Assembly (NCBI GenBank): GCA_937892135.1
Contig: CALAUK010000099.1
Location: 1 to 13,864, forward strand
Direction of reading: 5' to 3'
Origin: an uncultured Clostridia bacterium
GTDB taxonomy: Bacteria; Bacillota; Clostridia; UBA1381; UMGS1253
DNA length: 13,864 nt
Position 1 is the first letter of the stretch; every line of letters begins with the position of its first letter. The notes beneath the pieces were generated by a model that did not search any database, was not told the origin of the DNA, and worked only from the letters and a program-made list of their open reading frames with translations. A program made the translations under genes and the position numbers. Below, piece by piece: positions 1 to 7,280 of the stretch.

Positions 1-516
1 AAGAACATCTCCGATATTGATAAAGAGGGGAACCTTAATCTGTGCGCCTGTTTCAAGTGTTGCAGGTTTAGATGCACCTGTTGCTGTGTCGCCCTTAAAT
101 CCGGGTTCTGTGTCTGTTACTTCAAGTTCAACAAATGTGGGCGGCTCAACGCCAAACACATTACCCTTATAGATAAGAAGTCTAACAACCATATTCTCTT
201 TAACAAACTTCAAAGCATCGCCAAGCTGGTCTTTGCTCAAAGGAGAAAGGTCGAAAGTTTCCTGGTCCATAAAGTAGTACAAATCGCCATCATTATAAGA
301 ATATTCAACATCCTTACGCTCGATATGAGCCTTGGGCATTTTTTCTGTGGGTCTGAAAGTTTTTTCAATAACACCGCCTGTAATAACGTTCTTAAGCTTT
401 GTTCTTACAAACGCTGCACCTTTACCGGGCTTAACATGCTGAAATTCTACTATCTGAAATACACTGCCATCCATTTCAAATGTTACGCCGTTTCTGAATT
501 CACCTGCTGTTATCAT
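1..516 (-). CDS. efp: Elongation factor P (C-terminal end cut by window edge)
   Basis: EF-P binds the ribosome between the P and E sites and relieves stalling at consecutive prolines. The minus-strand frame is open from ATG at 516 down to base 1, giving 172 residues; the family is about 185, so only about the last 13 are missing. The start MITAGEFRNG, the domain I loop KPGKGAAFVRTK and the TFRPTEK stretch are typical. Lys32 at the tip of KPGKG is where EF-P is post-translationally modified in many bacteria; which modification occurs here cannot be told. A strong ribosome site (GGAGGT, 524–529) lies 7–8 bases before the ATG. It follows pepQ by 70 bases, the same neighbour as in Bacillus and many Clostridia. 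It may be co-transcribed with pepQ or use a weak promoter at 550–578. Confidence 0.96.
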   Translation of the reverse strand, partial: MITAGEFRNGVTFEMDGSVFQIVEFQHVKPGKGAAFVRTKLKNVITGGVIEKTFRPTEKMPKAHIERKDVEYSYNDGDLYYFMDQETFDLSPLSKDQLGDALKFVKENMVVRLLIYKGNVFGVEPPTFVELEVTDTEPGFKGDTATGASKPATLETGAQIKVPLFINIGDVL

Positions 517-549
517 TTTGTTTACCTCCAAAAATTATCTTACTTAATT

Positions 550-578
550 ATTTTATATTAAATTTAAAAAAAACACAA
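550..578 (-). promoter_or_regulatory. Possible efp promoter
   Basis: On the minus strand TTGTGT (573–578) is followed after 17 bases by TAAAAT (550–555), which matches the -10 consensus at five of six positions; the -35 matches only at TTG. Transcription would begin near 543, leaving a leader of roughly 27 bases. The region is almost pure A/T, so a chance match is quite possible. It would let efp be made independently of pepQ. Confidence 0.3.
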
Positions 579-592
579 GTCTTTTTTTAAAT
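562..592 (-). other. A/U-only inverted repeat at the pepQ stop codon
   Basis: Bases 562–572 and 582–592 are perfectly complementary over 11 positions around a 9-base loop, all A–T pairs. It spans the pepQ stop codon (587–589). With no G–C pair it would be a weak stem and lacks a separate U-tract, so it is unlikely to be a strong terminator; it may slow polymerase between pepQ and efp. Confidence 0.3.
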
Positions 593-1633
593 AATAATCA
601 AATTTTTTTCAAATTTGGTTAAAATTTGCGGATTTTCTCCGTTTATTACCACCAAATCCTCAATTCTTACGCCGAATTTATCTTCAATATATATTCCGGG
701 CTCAATTGTTACTACCATATTGTCCTCTAAAACCAGGTCACTTCTCATTGAAAGACTTGGCTCTTCGTGAACAAAAAGTCCTACTCCGTGCCCCAAAGCA
801 TGCCCGAATTCTTTTTTATATCCAAAAGAGTCTATAATATCTCTTGCGCTTTTGTCAACATCACGGCAAAGCATTCCTGCCTTTGCGTTTTTAAGTCCTT
901 CTTTCTGCGCCTTTAAAACGATATCGTACACATTTTTCATCTCGTCTGTCGCATATTTATATGCAACCGTTCTTGTCATATCAGACGAGTAGCCACCTAC
1001 CTTACAGCCAAAGTCAAATGTTATAAAGTCTCCCGGCATTATCTTTTTATCAGTAGGAACTGCGTGAGGCATGGAAGAATTAATTCCCGACGCCACAATG
1101 GTGTCAAAACTTATATCATCTGCTCCCTCTTTTTTAACAAGATATGAAAACTCGTTTGCCAAATCCTTTTCGGAAACCTCAGAAGAAACAATCTTTAAAA
1201 GCTTTAAAAACGCCGCCTCTGCGATAGATGACGCTTTTTGGATTAATCTTATCTCCTCTTCGGATTTTACTCTTCTTGGCGTTTTTAAAAAGTCCTCAGG
1301 CATAAACTTTGCCTCAGGGAAGCACTTTTTTAAAGCATTTAACCCCTTAACCGTAACACAGTCTTCTTCAATATATATTAAACCAGGACATTTTCGGGGT
1401 GCATTTTCAAGCCCACCCGCTATGTCATAAACACGGTATCCGTATTCAGACGCTCTTTTCGCATCATAAACATAACGAAAATCGGTTATGATTATTCTTT
1501 CTTCTTTAGAAATCAAAAGCGCACCCTCGCCCGAAAAAGAGCTGTAATAATACATATTTTCAGGATTTTTAATATATATCCACTCATTATTATTTAATTT
1601 TTCTTCTAAAAGAGCGCATCTTTTATTAAACAT
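587..1633 (-). CDS. pepQ: M24B family Xaa-Pro peptidase (aminopeptidase P / prolidase type)
   Basis: A cytosolic dimetal peptidase of 348 residues that removes residues next to proline from peptides. The N-terminal ~120 residues form the short creatinase-like domain; the rest is the pita-bread catalytic domain. All five expected metal ligands are visible: Asp207 (FDFG), Asp218 (SSDMTRT), His282 (GHGVGL), Glu311 (EPGIYI) and Glu325 (GVRIED). His190 in SMPHAVPT is also conserved. The ATG at 1633 sits 4 bases after the aroQ stop, and its ribosome site (AGGGTGA) overlaps that stop codon, so translation is probably coupled. The position between aroQ and efp is the same as that of B. subtilis yqhT. 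Whether it cuts Xaa-Pro dipeptides or longer N-terminal Xaa-Pro cannot be decided from sequence. Confidence 0.93.
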   Translation of the reverse strand: MFNKRCALLEEKLNNNEWIYIKNPENMYYYSSFSGEGALLISKEERIIITDFRYVYDAKRASEYGYRVYDIAGGLENAPRKCPGLIYIEEDCVTVKGLNALKKCFPEAKFMPEDFLKTPRRVKSEEEIRLIQKASSIAEAAFLKLLKIVSSEVSEKDLANEFSYLVKKEGADDISFDTIVASGINSSMPHAVPTDKKIMPGDFITFDFGCKVGGYSSDMTRTVAYKYATDEMKNVYDIVLKAQKEGLKNAKAGMLCRDVDKSARDIIDSFGYKKEFGHALGHGVGLFVHEEPSLSMRSDLVLEDNMVVTIEPGIYIEDKFGVRIEDLVVINGENPQILTKFEKNLIII

Positions 1634-1637
1634 CTAA

Positions 1638-2063
1638 TCACCCTAAAAACGATTTTATACCAAGCACATAACCTAATTTACCAAAGCCTGTTATCTGACC
1701 TGTGCAAACCGGCGCAGTAACGGATTTTTGGCGAAATTCTTCCCTTTTGTATACATTTGACATATGAACCTCAACAAAAGGCACACTAACCGAGCTTATA
1801 GCATCACGAAGCGCTATGCTGTAATGAGTAAACGCGCCCGGATTAATAACAACGCCATCGTAAACTCCGTTTGCCGAGTGAATTTTATTAACTAATTCAC
1901 CCTCTATGTTGCTCTGGAAAAAGTCAATAGTTACGTCTAAGTCTTTAAGACTTTCTTTTATGTAGTTATTAATATCGTCTAAGGTTTCACTTCCGTAAAC
2001 TGAAACCTCGCGAATTCCTGTCATATTAAGATTTACGCCATGGATTACCAAAAACTTTTTCAT
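1638..2063 (-). CDS. aroQ: 3-dehydroquinate dehydratase, type II
   Basis: Third step of the shikimate pathway: dehydration of 3-dehydroquinate to 3-dehydroshikimate. I choose ATG at 2063 (141 residues), because AGGTGA lies 5 bases upstream; a GTG at 2072 in the same frame would start inside that ribosome site. Type II features in order: NLN at 11–13, flexible-loop Arg18 and catalytic Tyr23 (REVSVYG), SNIEGEL, NPGAFTH with Asn74 and His80, EVHMSN with Glu98 and His100, and Arg111 in REEFRQKS. The N-terminal strand reads HGVNLNMTG rather than the common GPNLNLLG, a mild divergence that leaves catalytic residues intact. It begins just after the aroK stop and is followed 4 bases later by pepQ. 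Type II enzymes are dodecamers in known cases. Confidence 0.95.
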   Translation of the reverse strand: MKKFLVIHGVNLNMTGIREVSVYGSETLDDINNYIKESLKDLDVTIDFFQSNIEGELVNKIHSANGVYDGVVINPGAFTHYSIALRDAISSVSVPFVEVHMSNVYKREEFRQKSVTAPVCTGQITGFGKLGYVLGIKSFLG

Positions 2064-2072
2064 TTTTATCAC

Positions 2073-2582
2073 CTAGCTTATAAAACTTTTATAAGATTTA
2101 ATTATAACCGCCGCAATCTGCATCGGGCCCTTATTATCTATGTCTATCTTAAAATGATTATTATCATAAAACGGCTGACGATTTTCCATTCTCTGTTTAA
2201 TCTCTTCGGGAGAAGAGTCTTTTATAAGAGGCCTCTTTTTTATAGCGCCCACTCTTAGAAGAATGGTTTCTGCTTTCGCGTTTAAGTTAAAAACAACGCC
2301 GTTTTTCTTTAGGTTTTCGACATTTTCAGGGTCTAACACAACCCCGCCGCCCGTTGCGATAACACAGTTTTTCAAAAGAGAAATTTCTTTTATGCACTCT
2401 TTTTCAATCTTTCGAAACTCACTTTCTCCGTATTTTTCAAAAATCTCGGAAATGGGCATTTTTGTTTTCTCTACGATATAATCATCACTGTCAACAAACC
2501 GAAAACCCATTTTTTTAGAAATCACTCTTCCGATGGTTGATTTTCCCGTGCACATAAAGCCTGTTAACACAATGTTTTTCAA
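2073..2582 (-). CDS. aroK: Shikimate kinase
   Basis: ATP-dependent phosphorylation of shikimate to shikimate-3-phosphate; a 169-residue P-loop NMP-kinase-fold protein. Seen: Walker A GFMCTGKST with Lys14 near the N-terminus, the shikimate-binding Asp33 in FVDSDD, Arg57 in ESEFRK, the GGG turn at 78–80, lid Arg117 (KKRPLI) and Arg135 (ENRQPFYD). The start is TTG at 2582, preceded by GAGGTG at a spacing of 8; the next ATG would fall inside the Walker A motif, so TTG is required. The TTG overlaps the aroE stop (TTGA), a sign of translational coupling. aroQ follows directly. Confidence 0.95.
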   Translation of the reverse strand: MKNIVLTGFMCTGKSTIGRVISKKMGFRFVDSDDYIVEKTKMPISEIFEKYGESEFRKIEKECIKEISLLKNCVIATGGGVVLDPENVENLKKNGVVFNLNAKAETILLRVGAIKKRPLIKDSSPEEIKQRMENRQPFYDNNHFKIDIDNKGPMQIAAVIIKSYKSFIS

Positions 2583-3418
2583 AGCCCGAACACCTCTTTT
2601 TTCACATCGTGATAAAGTTTATAATCTATCTTCTCGCCCGTAAACAGCTCATACGCCACAAGTCCCTGATAAATAAGCATTCCTAACCCATTTACAGCCT
2701 TTCTTGCGCCTGCTTTTTTCATTTCTGAAAGAAAAGGAGTTTCAGGCGGATTATAAATCAAATCAAACGCGTCCGTTTTGGAATCAACAAAGGAAAAATC
2801 ACTTATCGGCAAGTCTTTATTTTCGCCAAGCCCCGCAGAAGTAGCATTTATAACAACATCATAGTGCTTGTTTGAAAAATTGATGCAGATTTCCTTTTTA
2901 GTTCTTAAAAAGACATAATCTTTTAATTCTTCTGCTCTTTTTATAGTTCTGTTAAAAACTGTTATGCTTTTTGCGCCCTCGTTTAAAAGCTTGATACAAA
3001 TAGGTCTTGCTGCGCCTCCTGCACCTAAAATCAATATATCCTTACCTAGAATATTAATGCCCGAATTAACCAGAGAAAGATAAAATCCCTCCGCATCGGT
3101 ATTATAGCCTTTAAGTTTTCCGTTTTCATTAACAATGGTGTTAACTGAGCCGTAGTCAAAAGCCTCTTTTGAAACAAAATCAAGATACTTTATAACCTCC
3201 ATTTTGTGAGGTGCAGTAACATTAACGCCCTTTATATTAAGCGCACGGATTCCTGAAATTGCTTTTTCCAAATCTTCTTTTTTAACATCCATCGCACAAT
3301 ACACATAGTCTTTTTTAAGTTTTGACGATATAAAATTGTGCATTACAGGAGAAAATGAATGGTCAACCGGACAACCTATAATGCCAAGCACATTTGTTTT
3401 ACCCGTTATACCATTCAT
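2579..3418 (-). CDS. aroE: Shikimate dehydrogenase (NADP+)
   Basis: Reduces 3-dehydroshikimate to shikimate. The protein has 279 residues, normal for AroE. N-terminal substrate domain: SFS at 21–23, NVTAPHK with catalytic Lys72 (most relatives have Val or Ile where Ala69 stands), Asn93 in SVNT, and YNTDAEGF with catalytic Asp108. The Rossmann domain carries GAGGAARP (132–139) and NRT (156–158), the pattern for NADP binding. C-terminal NGLGMLIYQG closes the substrate site. The ATG at 3418 has AGGGGG 7 bases upstream. It lies 19 bases after guaB and overlaps aroK by 4 bases, so it is probably read on the guaB transcript. AroE, AroK and AroQ here cover three shikimate steps; the other pathway genes are outside the window. 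Confidence 0.95.
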   Translation of the reverse strand: MNGITGKTNVLGIIGCPVDHSFSPVMHNFISSKLKKDYVYCAMDVKKEDLEKAISGIRALNIKGVNVTAPHKMEVIKYLDFVSKEAFDYGSVNTIVNENGKLKGYNTDAEGFYLSLVNSGINILGKDILILGAGGAARPICIKLLNEGAKSITVFNRTIKRAEELKDYVFLRTKKEICINFSNKHYDVVINATSAGLGENKDLPISDFSFVDSKTDAFDLIYNPPETPFLSEMKKAGARKAVNGLGMLIYQGLVAYELFTGEKIDYKLYHDVKKEVFGL

Positions 3419-3437
3419 TTTAAATCCCCCTTAAATA

Positions 3438-4886
3438 TTAGTCATGTGTTGAATAGTTAGGCGCTTCTTTTGTAATCTGGATATCGTGAGGATGGCTTTC
3501 TTTTAAGCCTGCACCTGTGATTCTTATAAACTTACCGTTTACCTTAAGCTCGGGAATTGTTTTCGTTCCGCAATAACCCATACCAGAACGCAAGCCACCC
3601 AAAAGCTGGAACACTGTCTCAGAAAGAGGACCTTTATACTCAACTCTACCCTCAACGCCTTCGGGAACTAATTTTTTAGCATCCTGCTGGAAGTAACGGT
3701 CTTTGCTTCCCTCGTTCATAGCACCGATTGAACCCATACCACGATAAACCTTAAAGCGTCTGCCCTGATAAAGCTCAAACTCACCGGGGCTTTCTGTACA
3801 GCCTGCAAACAAGCTACCAATCATAATAACATCTGCACCTGCTGCAATCGCTTTTGTAAGGTCACCTGAATATTTGATACCGCCGTCTGCAATAACGGGG
3901 ATATTCTTCTTTTTAGCATACTCTGATGCATTCATAATAGCTGTTATCTGAGGAACACCGATACCTGCAACGATACGTGTTGTACAGATAGAACCAGGAC
4001 CGATACCAACCTTGATTGCATCTGCGCCTGCATCGATAAGATCCTTTGCAGCCTCTGCTGTTGCAATATTACCTGCAATAACATCAAGGTGAGGAAATGC
4101 CTCTTTAACTTTCTTTAAAGCCTTAATAATGTTAGCGCTGTGTCCGTGAGCAGAGTCAAGAACAACTGCGTCAACATTTGCGCTTACCAATGCTTCAACT
4201 CTGTCTAAAACATCGCCAGTTACACCGATAGCCGCACCTGCAAGAAGTCTTCCCTTTTCGTCTCTTGCGGAGTTGGGGTATCTAACCGCCTTTTCAATAT
4301 CCTTAATTGTTATAAGACCCTTAAGGTTCATATTTTCATCAACGATAGGAAGCTTTTCAACCTTATATTTTCTTAAGATTTCCTGAGCCTGCTCAAGAGT
4401 TGTTCCCTCGGGAGCAGTAATAAGATTTTCCTTAGTCATTGACATATGAATGGGCTTTGAAAAATCTGTTTCAAAACGAAGGTCACGGTTAGTAATAATA
4501 CCAACAAGCTTTGTTCCCTCTGTAATCGGAACGCCTGAAATCTTAAACTTGCCCATAAGCTCGTCTGCATCTTTTAATGTATGGTTAGGAGAAAGGCTAA
4601 ACGGATTAACAATAACTCCGTTTTCACTTCTTTTTACCTTATCAACCTCTGTCATCTGCTGTTCGATACTCATATTCTTATGAATAACACCCATACCGCC
4701 CTCTCTTGCCATAGCAATAGCAAGGTTAGACTCAGTAACAGTGTCCATCGCAGCACTGATAAGAGGAATGTTTAGCTTAATTTTCTCAGTAAGCTTTGTT
4801 GAAAGGTCAATATCTCTCGGAATAACCTCTGACTTCTGGGGAATTAAAAGCACGTCATCAAATGTCAAGCCTTCAATAATACTCAT
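3438..4886 (-). CDS. guaB: Inosine-5'-monophosphate dehydrogenase
   Basis: Oxidises IMP to XMP with NAD+, the committed step to guanine nucleotides. I start at ATG 4886 (482 residues), with GGAAG 9 bases upstream; a TTG at 4895 would have no room for a ribosome site. The (beta/alpha)8 barrel is interrupted by two CBS domains at about 95–205, which in this family bind regulatory adenine or guanine nucleotides. Catalytic Cys301 sits in GPGSICTTR, with the phosphate-binding ADGGIKYSGD after it and the flap Arg397-Tyr398 (DRYFQ). DSAHGHS at 244–250 binds NAD. The C-terminus ends YSTHD. It has its own strong promoter overlapping the end of dusB and heads the run of aro genes. No guanine riboswitch fits in the leader of about 33 bases. 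Confidence 0.97.
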   Translation of the reverse strand: MSIIEGLTFDDVLLIPQKSEVIPRDIDLSTKLTEKIKLNIPLISAAMDTVTESNLAIAMAREGGMGVIHKNMSIEQQMTEVDKVKRSENGVIVNPFSLSPNHTLKDADELMGKFKISGVPITEGTKLVGIITNRDLRFETDFSKPIHMSMTKENLITAPEGTTLEQAQEILRKYKVEKLPIVDENMNLKGLITIKDIEKAVRYPNSARDEKGRLLAGAAIGVTGDVLDRVEALVSANVDAVVLDSAHGHSANIIKALKKVKEAFPHLDVIAGNIATAEAAKDLIDAGADAIKVGIGPGSICTTRIVAGIGVPQITAIMNASEYAKKKNIPVIADGGIKYSGDLTKAIAAGADVIMIGSLFAGCTESPGEFELYQGRRFKVYRGMGSIGAMNEGSKDRYFQQDAKKLVPEGVEGRVEYKGPLSETVFQLLGGLRSGMGYCGTKTIPELKVNGKFIRITGAGLKESHPHDIQITKEAPNYSTHD

Positions 4887-4919
4887 AATACACAACTTCC
4901 TTTCCTTTTCAAATGTATT
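4887..4919 (-). promoter_or_regulatory. guaB leader with terminal inverted repeat
   Basis: The predicted leader starts near 4919 with AATACA and ends directly before the ATG with TGTATT, a perfect 6-base inverted repeat (4914–4919 with 4887–4892). The ribosome site GGAAG lies in the 21-base loop. The stem is A/U-rich and weak, and the match could be chance in AT-rich DNA. If it forms, it would tie the 5' end of the message to the start codon. Confidence 0.3.
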
Positions 4920-4925
4920 TTAAAT

Positions 4926-4954
4926 AGTATATCATATTACAGCATACTTTTCAA
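4926..4954 (-). promoter_or_regulatory. guaB promoter inside the 3' end of dusB
   Basis: Minus strand: TTGAAA (4949–4954, five of six to the -35 consensus), 17-base spacer, TATACT (4926–4931, five of six to the -10), with TGA just upstream that makes an extended -10. Predicted start near 4919. The -35 box lies in the last codons of dusB and the stop codon (4937–4939) is in the spacer. Confidence 0.72.
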
Positions 4955-5890
4955 GATATTTTTTAATTCTTCTTTGTTTTTTGCCATATTAACATCTCTT
5001 CTTACAGAAGAAGAATTTTTTTCGCCCTTAAGATACCATGCGGCGTGCTTTCTTGCCTCGCAAACTGCAATATGCTCGCCCTTGTTTTGGGTCATTAAAT
5101 CAAACTGCAAAAGCGCCGTATTAACCTTGTCCTCAAGAGTTGGATAGTATAAAACCTTTCCGTGTTTAAATATCTCATCAATCTGGCGAAATAAAAACGG
5201 ATTTCCCATAGCGCCTCTTGCAACCATAACAGCGTCGCAGCCTGTTACCTTTTTCATGTTAAGAGCATCTTCCGCTGAAAAAATGTCGCCATTTCCTATA
5301 ACGGGAATTTTAACCGCATCTTTAACCTTTTTAATTATTTGCCAGTCTGCTTTTCCCGAATAGTACTCTTCTCTTGTTCTTCCGTGAACAGTAATTGCAC
5401 TTGCCCCTGCTGCCTCGGCCGCCTCGGCCACCAAAACCGCATTTATATTATCACTATCCCAGCCTTTTCTTATTTTAACTGTAACGGGCACTGAAGAATT
5501 TTCACAAACCTTTTTAACAATTTCATAAGCCTTGTCGGGATTTTTCATAAGGGCACTGCCCTCCCCGTTTCCGGCTACTTTAGGCACAGGACAGCCCATA
5601 TTGATATCTAATATGCACGCACCGGTAGAGAGTGCTTTTTCGCACGAAGCAGCCATCACATCAGGCTCTGAGCCAAAAATCTGAATAGCAAAGGGTTTTT
5701 CTTCTTCGGCACATTCCATCATCTTAAAGGTCTTTTTATCGTTAAACATAAGTGCTTTTGAGCTTATCATCTCAGTATACACAAGCCCCGCTCCGAACCT
5801 TTTGCATATTCTTCGAAATGCCGAATCAGTAACACCCGCCATTGGTGCTAAAAATATTTCGTTTTCAAATTCAATTTCTCCGATTTTCAT
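4937..5890 (-). CDS. dusB: tRNA-dihydrouridine synthase (DusB type)
   Basis: FMN- and NADPH-dependent reduction of uridines in tRNA D-loops. I start at ATG 5890 (317 residues): AAGGTG lies upstream, and the protein then begins MKIGEIEFEN as relatives do. An earlier TTG at 5926 would lie inside a hairpin. Features in order: FMN-binding APMAGVTDSAFRR (15–27), catalytic Cys100 in INMGCPVPKV, Lys139 and Arg141 in VKIRKGW, His169 in VHGRTREEYYSG, GNGDI (199–203) and MVARGAMGNPFLF, all in the TIM barrel. The C-terminal helical part, about 240–317, recognises tRNA. It sits after lysA and a terminator-like hairpin, so it is probably read at a reduced level from the lysA promoter. The subfamily assignment (DusB rather than another Dus) is from overall resemblance. 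Confidence 0.94.
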   Translation of the reverse strand: MKIGEIEFENEIFLAPMAGVTDSAFRRICKRFGAGLVYTEMISSKALMFNDKKTFKMMECAEEEKPFAIQIFGSEPDVMAASCEKALSTGACILDINMGCPVPKVAGNGEGSALMKNPDKAYEIVKKVCENSSVPVTVKIRKGWDSDNINAVLVAEAAEAAGASAITVHGRTREEYYSGKADWQIIKKVKDAVKIPVIGNGDIFSAEDALNMKKVTGCDAVMVARGAMGNPFLFRQIDEIFKHGKVLYYPTLEDKVNTALLQFDLMTQNKGEHIAVCEARKHAAWYLKGEKNSSSVRRDVNMAKNKEELKNILKSML

Positions 5891-5903
5891 ATTGCACCTT
5901 ACA

Positions 5904-5939
5904 TAAAAGCAGGAAGTCTCCAACAAAGGAAACTCCTGC
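5904..5939 (-). terminator. Terminator-like hairpin between lysA and dusB
   Basis: Five bases after the lysA stop, GCAGGAGTTTCC (5928–5939) pairs with GGAGACTTCCTGC (5909–5921): twelve pairs, one of them G–U, one bulge, 6-base loop. On the minus strand it is followed by TTTTAT only, a short U-tract, so termination is likely partial. It would let lysA be expressed above dusB. Confidence 0.6.
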
Positions 5940-5944
5940 CTCTT

Positions 5945-7246
5945 TTAATAAACATCATTTTTAATAATATCTTCGTAAGACTCTCTTTTTACTAAAAGCG
6001 AATCCTTGCCCTCAGACAACAAAACAACAGCGGGGCGAGTTAATCTATTGTAGTTACTTGCCATAGAATAGTTATATGCACCTGTTGACAAAACCGCTAA
6101 ACAATCGCCCGGCTCAGCATACTGAAGAGGCATATTTTCGCCTATAAGGTCACCTGATTCGCAGCATTTTCCCGCAATTGTAACTGTGTCTTTCTTTTCT
6201 TCGTCTGCCTTATTTGCAATAAGCGCAGTATAATCTGCCCCATACATAATGTATCTCGGGTTATCTGCCATACCGCCGTCAACAAAAACGTATTTTCTGA
6301 TATTCTCAATCTCTTTAACAGCGCCTACGGTGTACAATGTTACACCTGCCGCACCAACTAATGATCTTCCCGGCTCCATAATGATTTTAGGCATTAAAAG
6401 GCCTTTTTCCTCAGCCATTTTCTTAACAGTTTCACTCACTGCCTTAATATATTTATCATACTCAACAGGGTCGTCTGTTTCAAGATATTTTATGCCAAAG
6501 CCGCCGCCTAAGTTAAGCTCTTTTATCTCTACGCCAAGCTCATTTTTGATTTTAGCCATAAAATTCATCATAACCTCTGCTGCATGGCAAAAAGGCTCAA
6601 GGTCAAAAATCTGAGAGCCTATGTGACAGTGAATACCAACAACATTTAATGTATCGTAATTTTTAGCCTCTTTAATAATTTCAAAAGCCTCGCCGTTTTC
6701 AATGGCAACACCGAACTTTGAGTCAATCTGACCGGTTTTTACAAAATCGTGAGTATGCGCATCAACACCGGGCTTGATTCTAAACATTATATCAGCCTTT
6801 TTACCTAGCTTTGTCAGAATTTCATTAAGCATACTCATCTCGTATGAGTTGTCAACAATAATTCTTCCAACGCCCTCAGAAACCGCCATTTCAAGCTCTT
6901 CATAAGACTTGTTGTTTCCGTGGAAATATATTTTTTCACGAGGAAATCCCGCTTTTAAAGCAGAATAAAGCTCTCCTCCCGAAACAACATCTACGCCAAG
7001 GCCCTCTTCTTCTACAATCTTATATATACCAACACACGAAAAAGCCTTAGACGCATAAAGCGCAAGGCCGTTTCCGCTATAATATTTATCTATTGCATTT
7101 TTATATGTTCTGCAATTTTTTCTTATTAAGTCCCCATCAAAAACATATAACGGAGTCTTGTATTTTTCTGCTAATGAAACAGCATCAACACCCGAAATGG
7201 TAAGATGCTTTTTTTCGTTAACGCCAAGGTTATCATAAAGAAACAT
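5945..7246 (-). CDS. lysA: Diaminopimelate decarboxylase
   Basis: PLP enzyme that decarboxylates meso-diaminopimelate to L-lysine, the last lysine step. The protein has 433 residues, normal size. The N-terminal alanine-racemase-like barrel carries the Schiff-base Lys67 (YASKAF), FHGNNK (108–113), HCHIGSQI (206–213), the glycine loop GGGFG (247–251) and EPGRS (291–295). The C-terminal beta domain carries CCESGD with Cys362, and GAYNYSM with Tyr391, which contact substrate across the dimer. ATG at 7246 is preceded by AAGGAGG at a spacing of about 11. It has its own promoter with perfect -35 and -10 boxes and a leader too short for a lysine riboswitch. It is the first gene of a probable lysA–dusB unit. 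Confidence 0.97.
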   Translation of the reverse strand: MFLYDNLGVNEKKHLTISGVDAVSLAEKYKTPLYVFDGDLIRKNCRTYKNAIDKYYSGNGLALYASKAFSCVGIYKIVEEEGLGVDVVSGGELYSALKAGFPREKIYFHGNNKSYEELEMAVSEGVGRIIVDNSYEMSMLNEILTKLGKKADIMFRIKPGVDAHTHDFVKTGQIDSKFGVAIENGEAFEIIKEAKNYDTLNVVGIHCHIGSQIFDLEPFCHAAEVMMNFMAKIKNELGVEIKELNLGGGFGIKYLETDDPVEYDKYIKAVSETVKKMAEEKGLLMPKIIMEPGRSLVGAAGVTLYTVGAVKEIENIRKYVFVDGGMADNPRYIMYGADYTALIANKADEEKKDTVTIAGKCCESGDLIGENMPLQYAEPGDCLAVLSTGAYNYSMASNYNRLTRPAVVLLSEGKDSLLVKRESYEDIIKNDVY

Positions 7247-7254
7247 AACAAGCT

Positions 7255-7270
7255 TATCCTCCTTAGGATA
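7255..7270 (-). promoter_or_regulatory. Small hairpin over the lysA ribosome binding site
   Basis: TATCCT (7265–7270) pairs perfectly with AGGATA (7255–7260) around the tetraloop AAGG. The Shine-Dalgarno AAGGAGG is made of the loop plus the first bases of the 3' arm, so the stem would half-cover it. With transcription starting near 7274, this hairpin is nearly the 5' end of the message. The pairing is seen; an effect on translation is inference. Confidence 0.45.
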
Positions 7271-7280
7271 TATTACATTA

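Noticed and set aside
325..561. Plus-strand open frame of 78 codons opposite efp
   Set aside because: It lies across the clear EF-P coding frame, has no ribosome site and its translation resembles no known protein.
1071..1430. Plus-strand open frame of 119 codons inside pepQ
   Set aside because: Mirror of the real gene; pepQ has all catalytic residues on the other strand. Similar plus-strand frames in guaB, lysA, oadB, oadG and the biotin carrier were dropped for the same reason.
5891..5926. Longer dusB with TTG start and 12 extra residues
   Set aside because: The extra codons fall in the lysA–dusB hairpin and do not resemble Dus N-termini; the ATG at 5890 has its own ribosome site.
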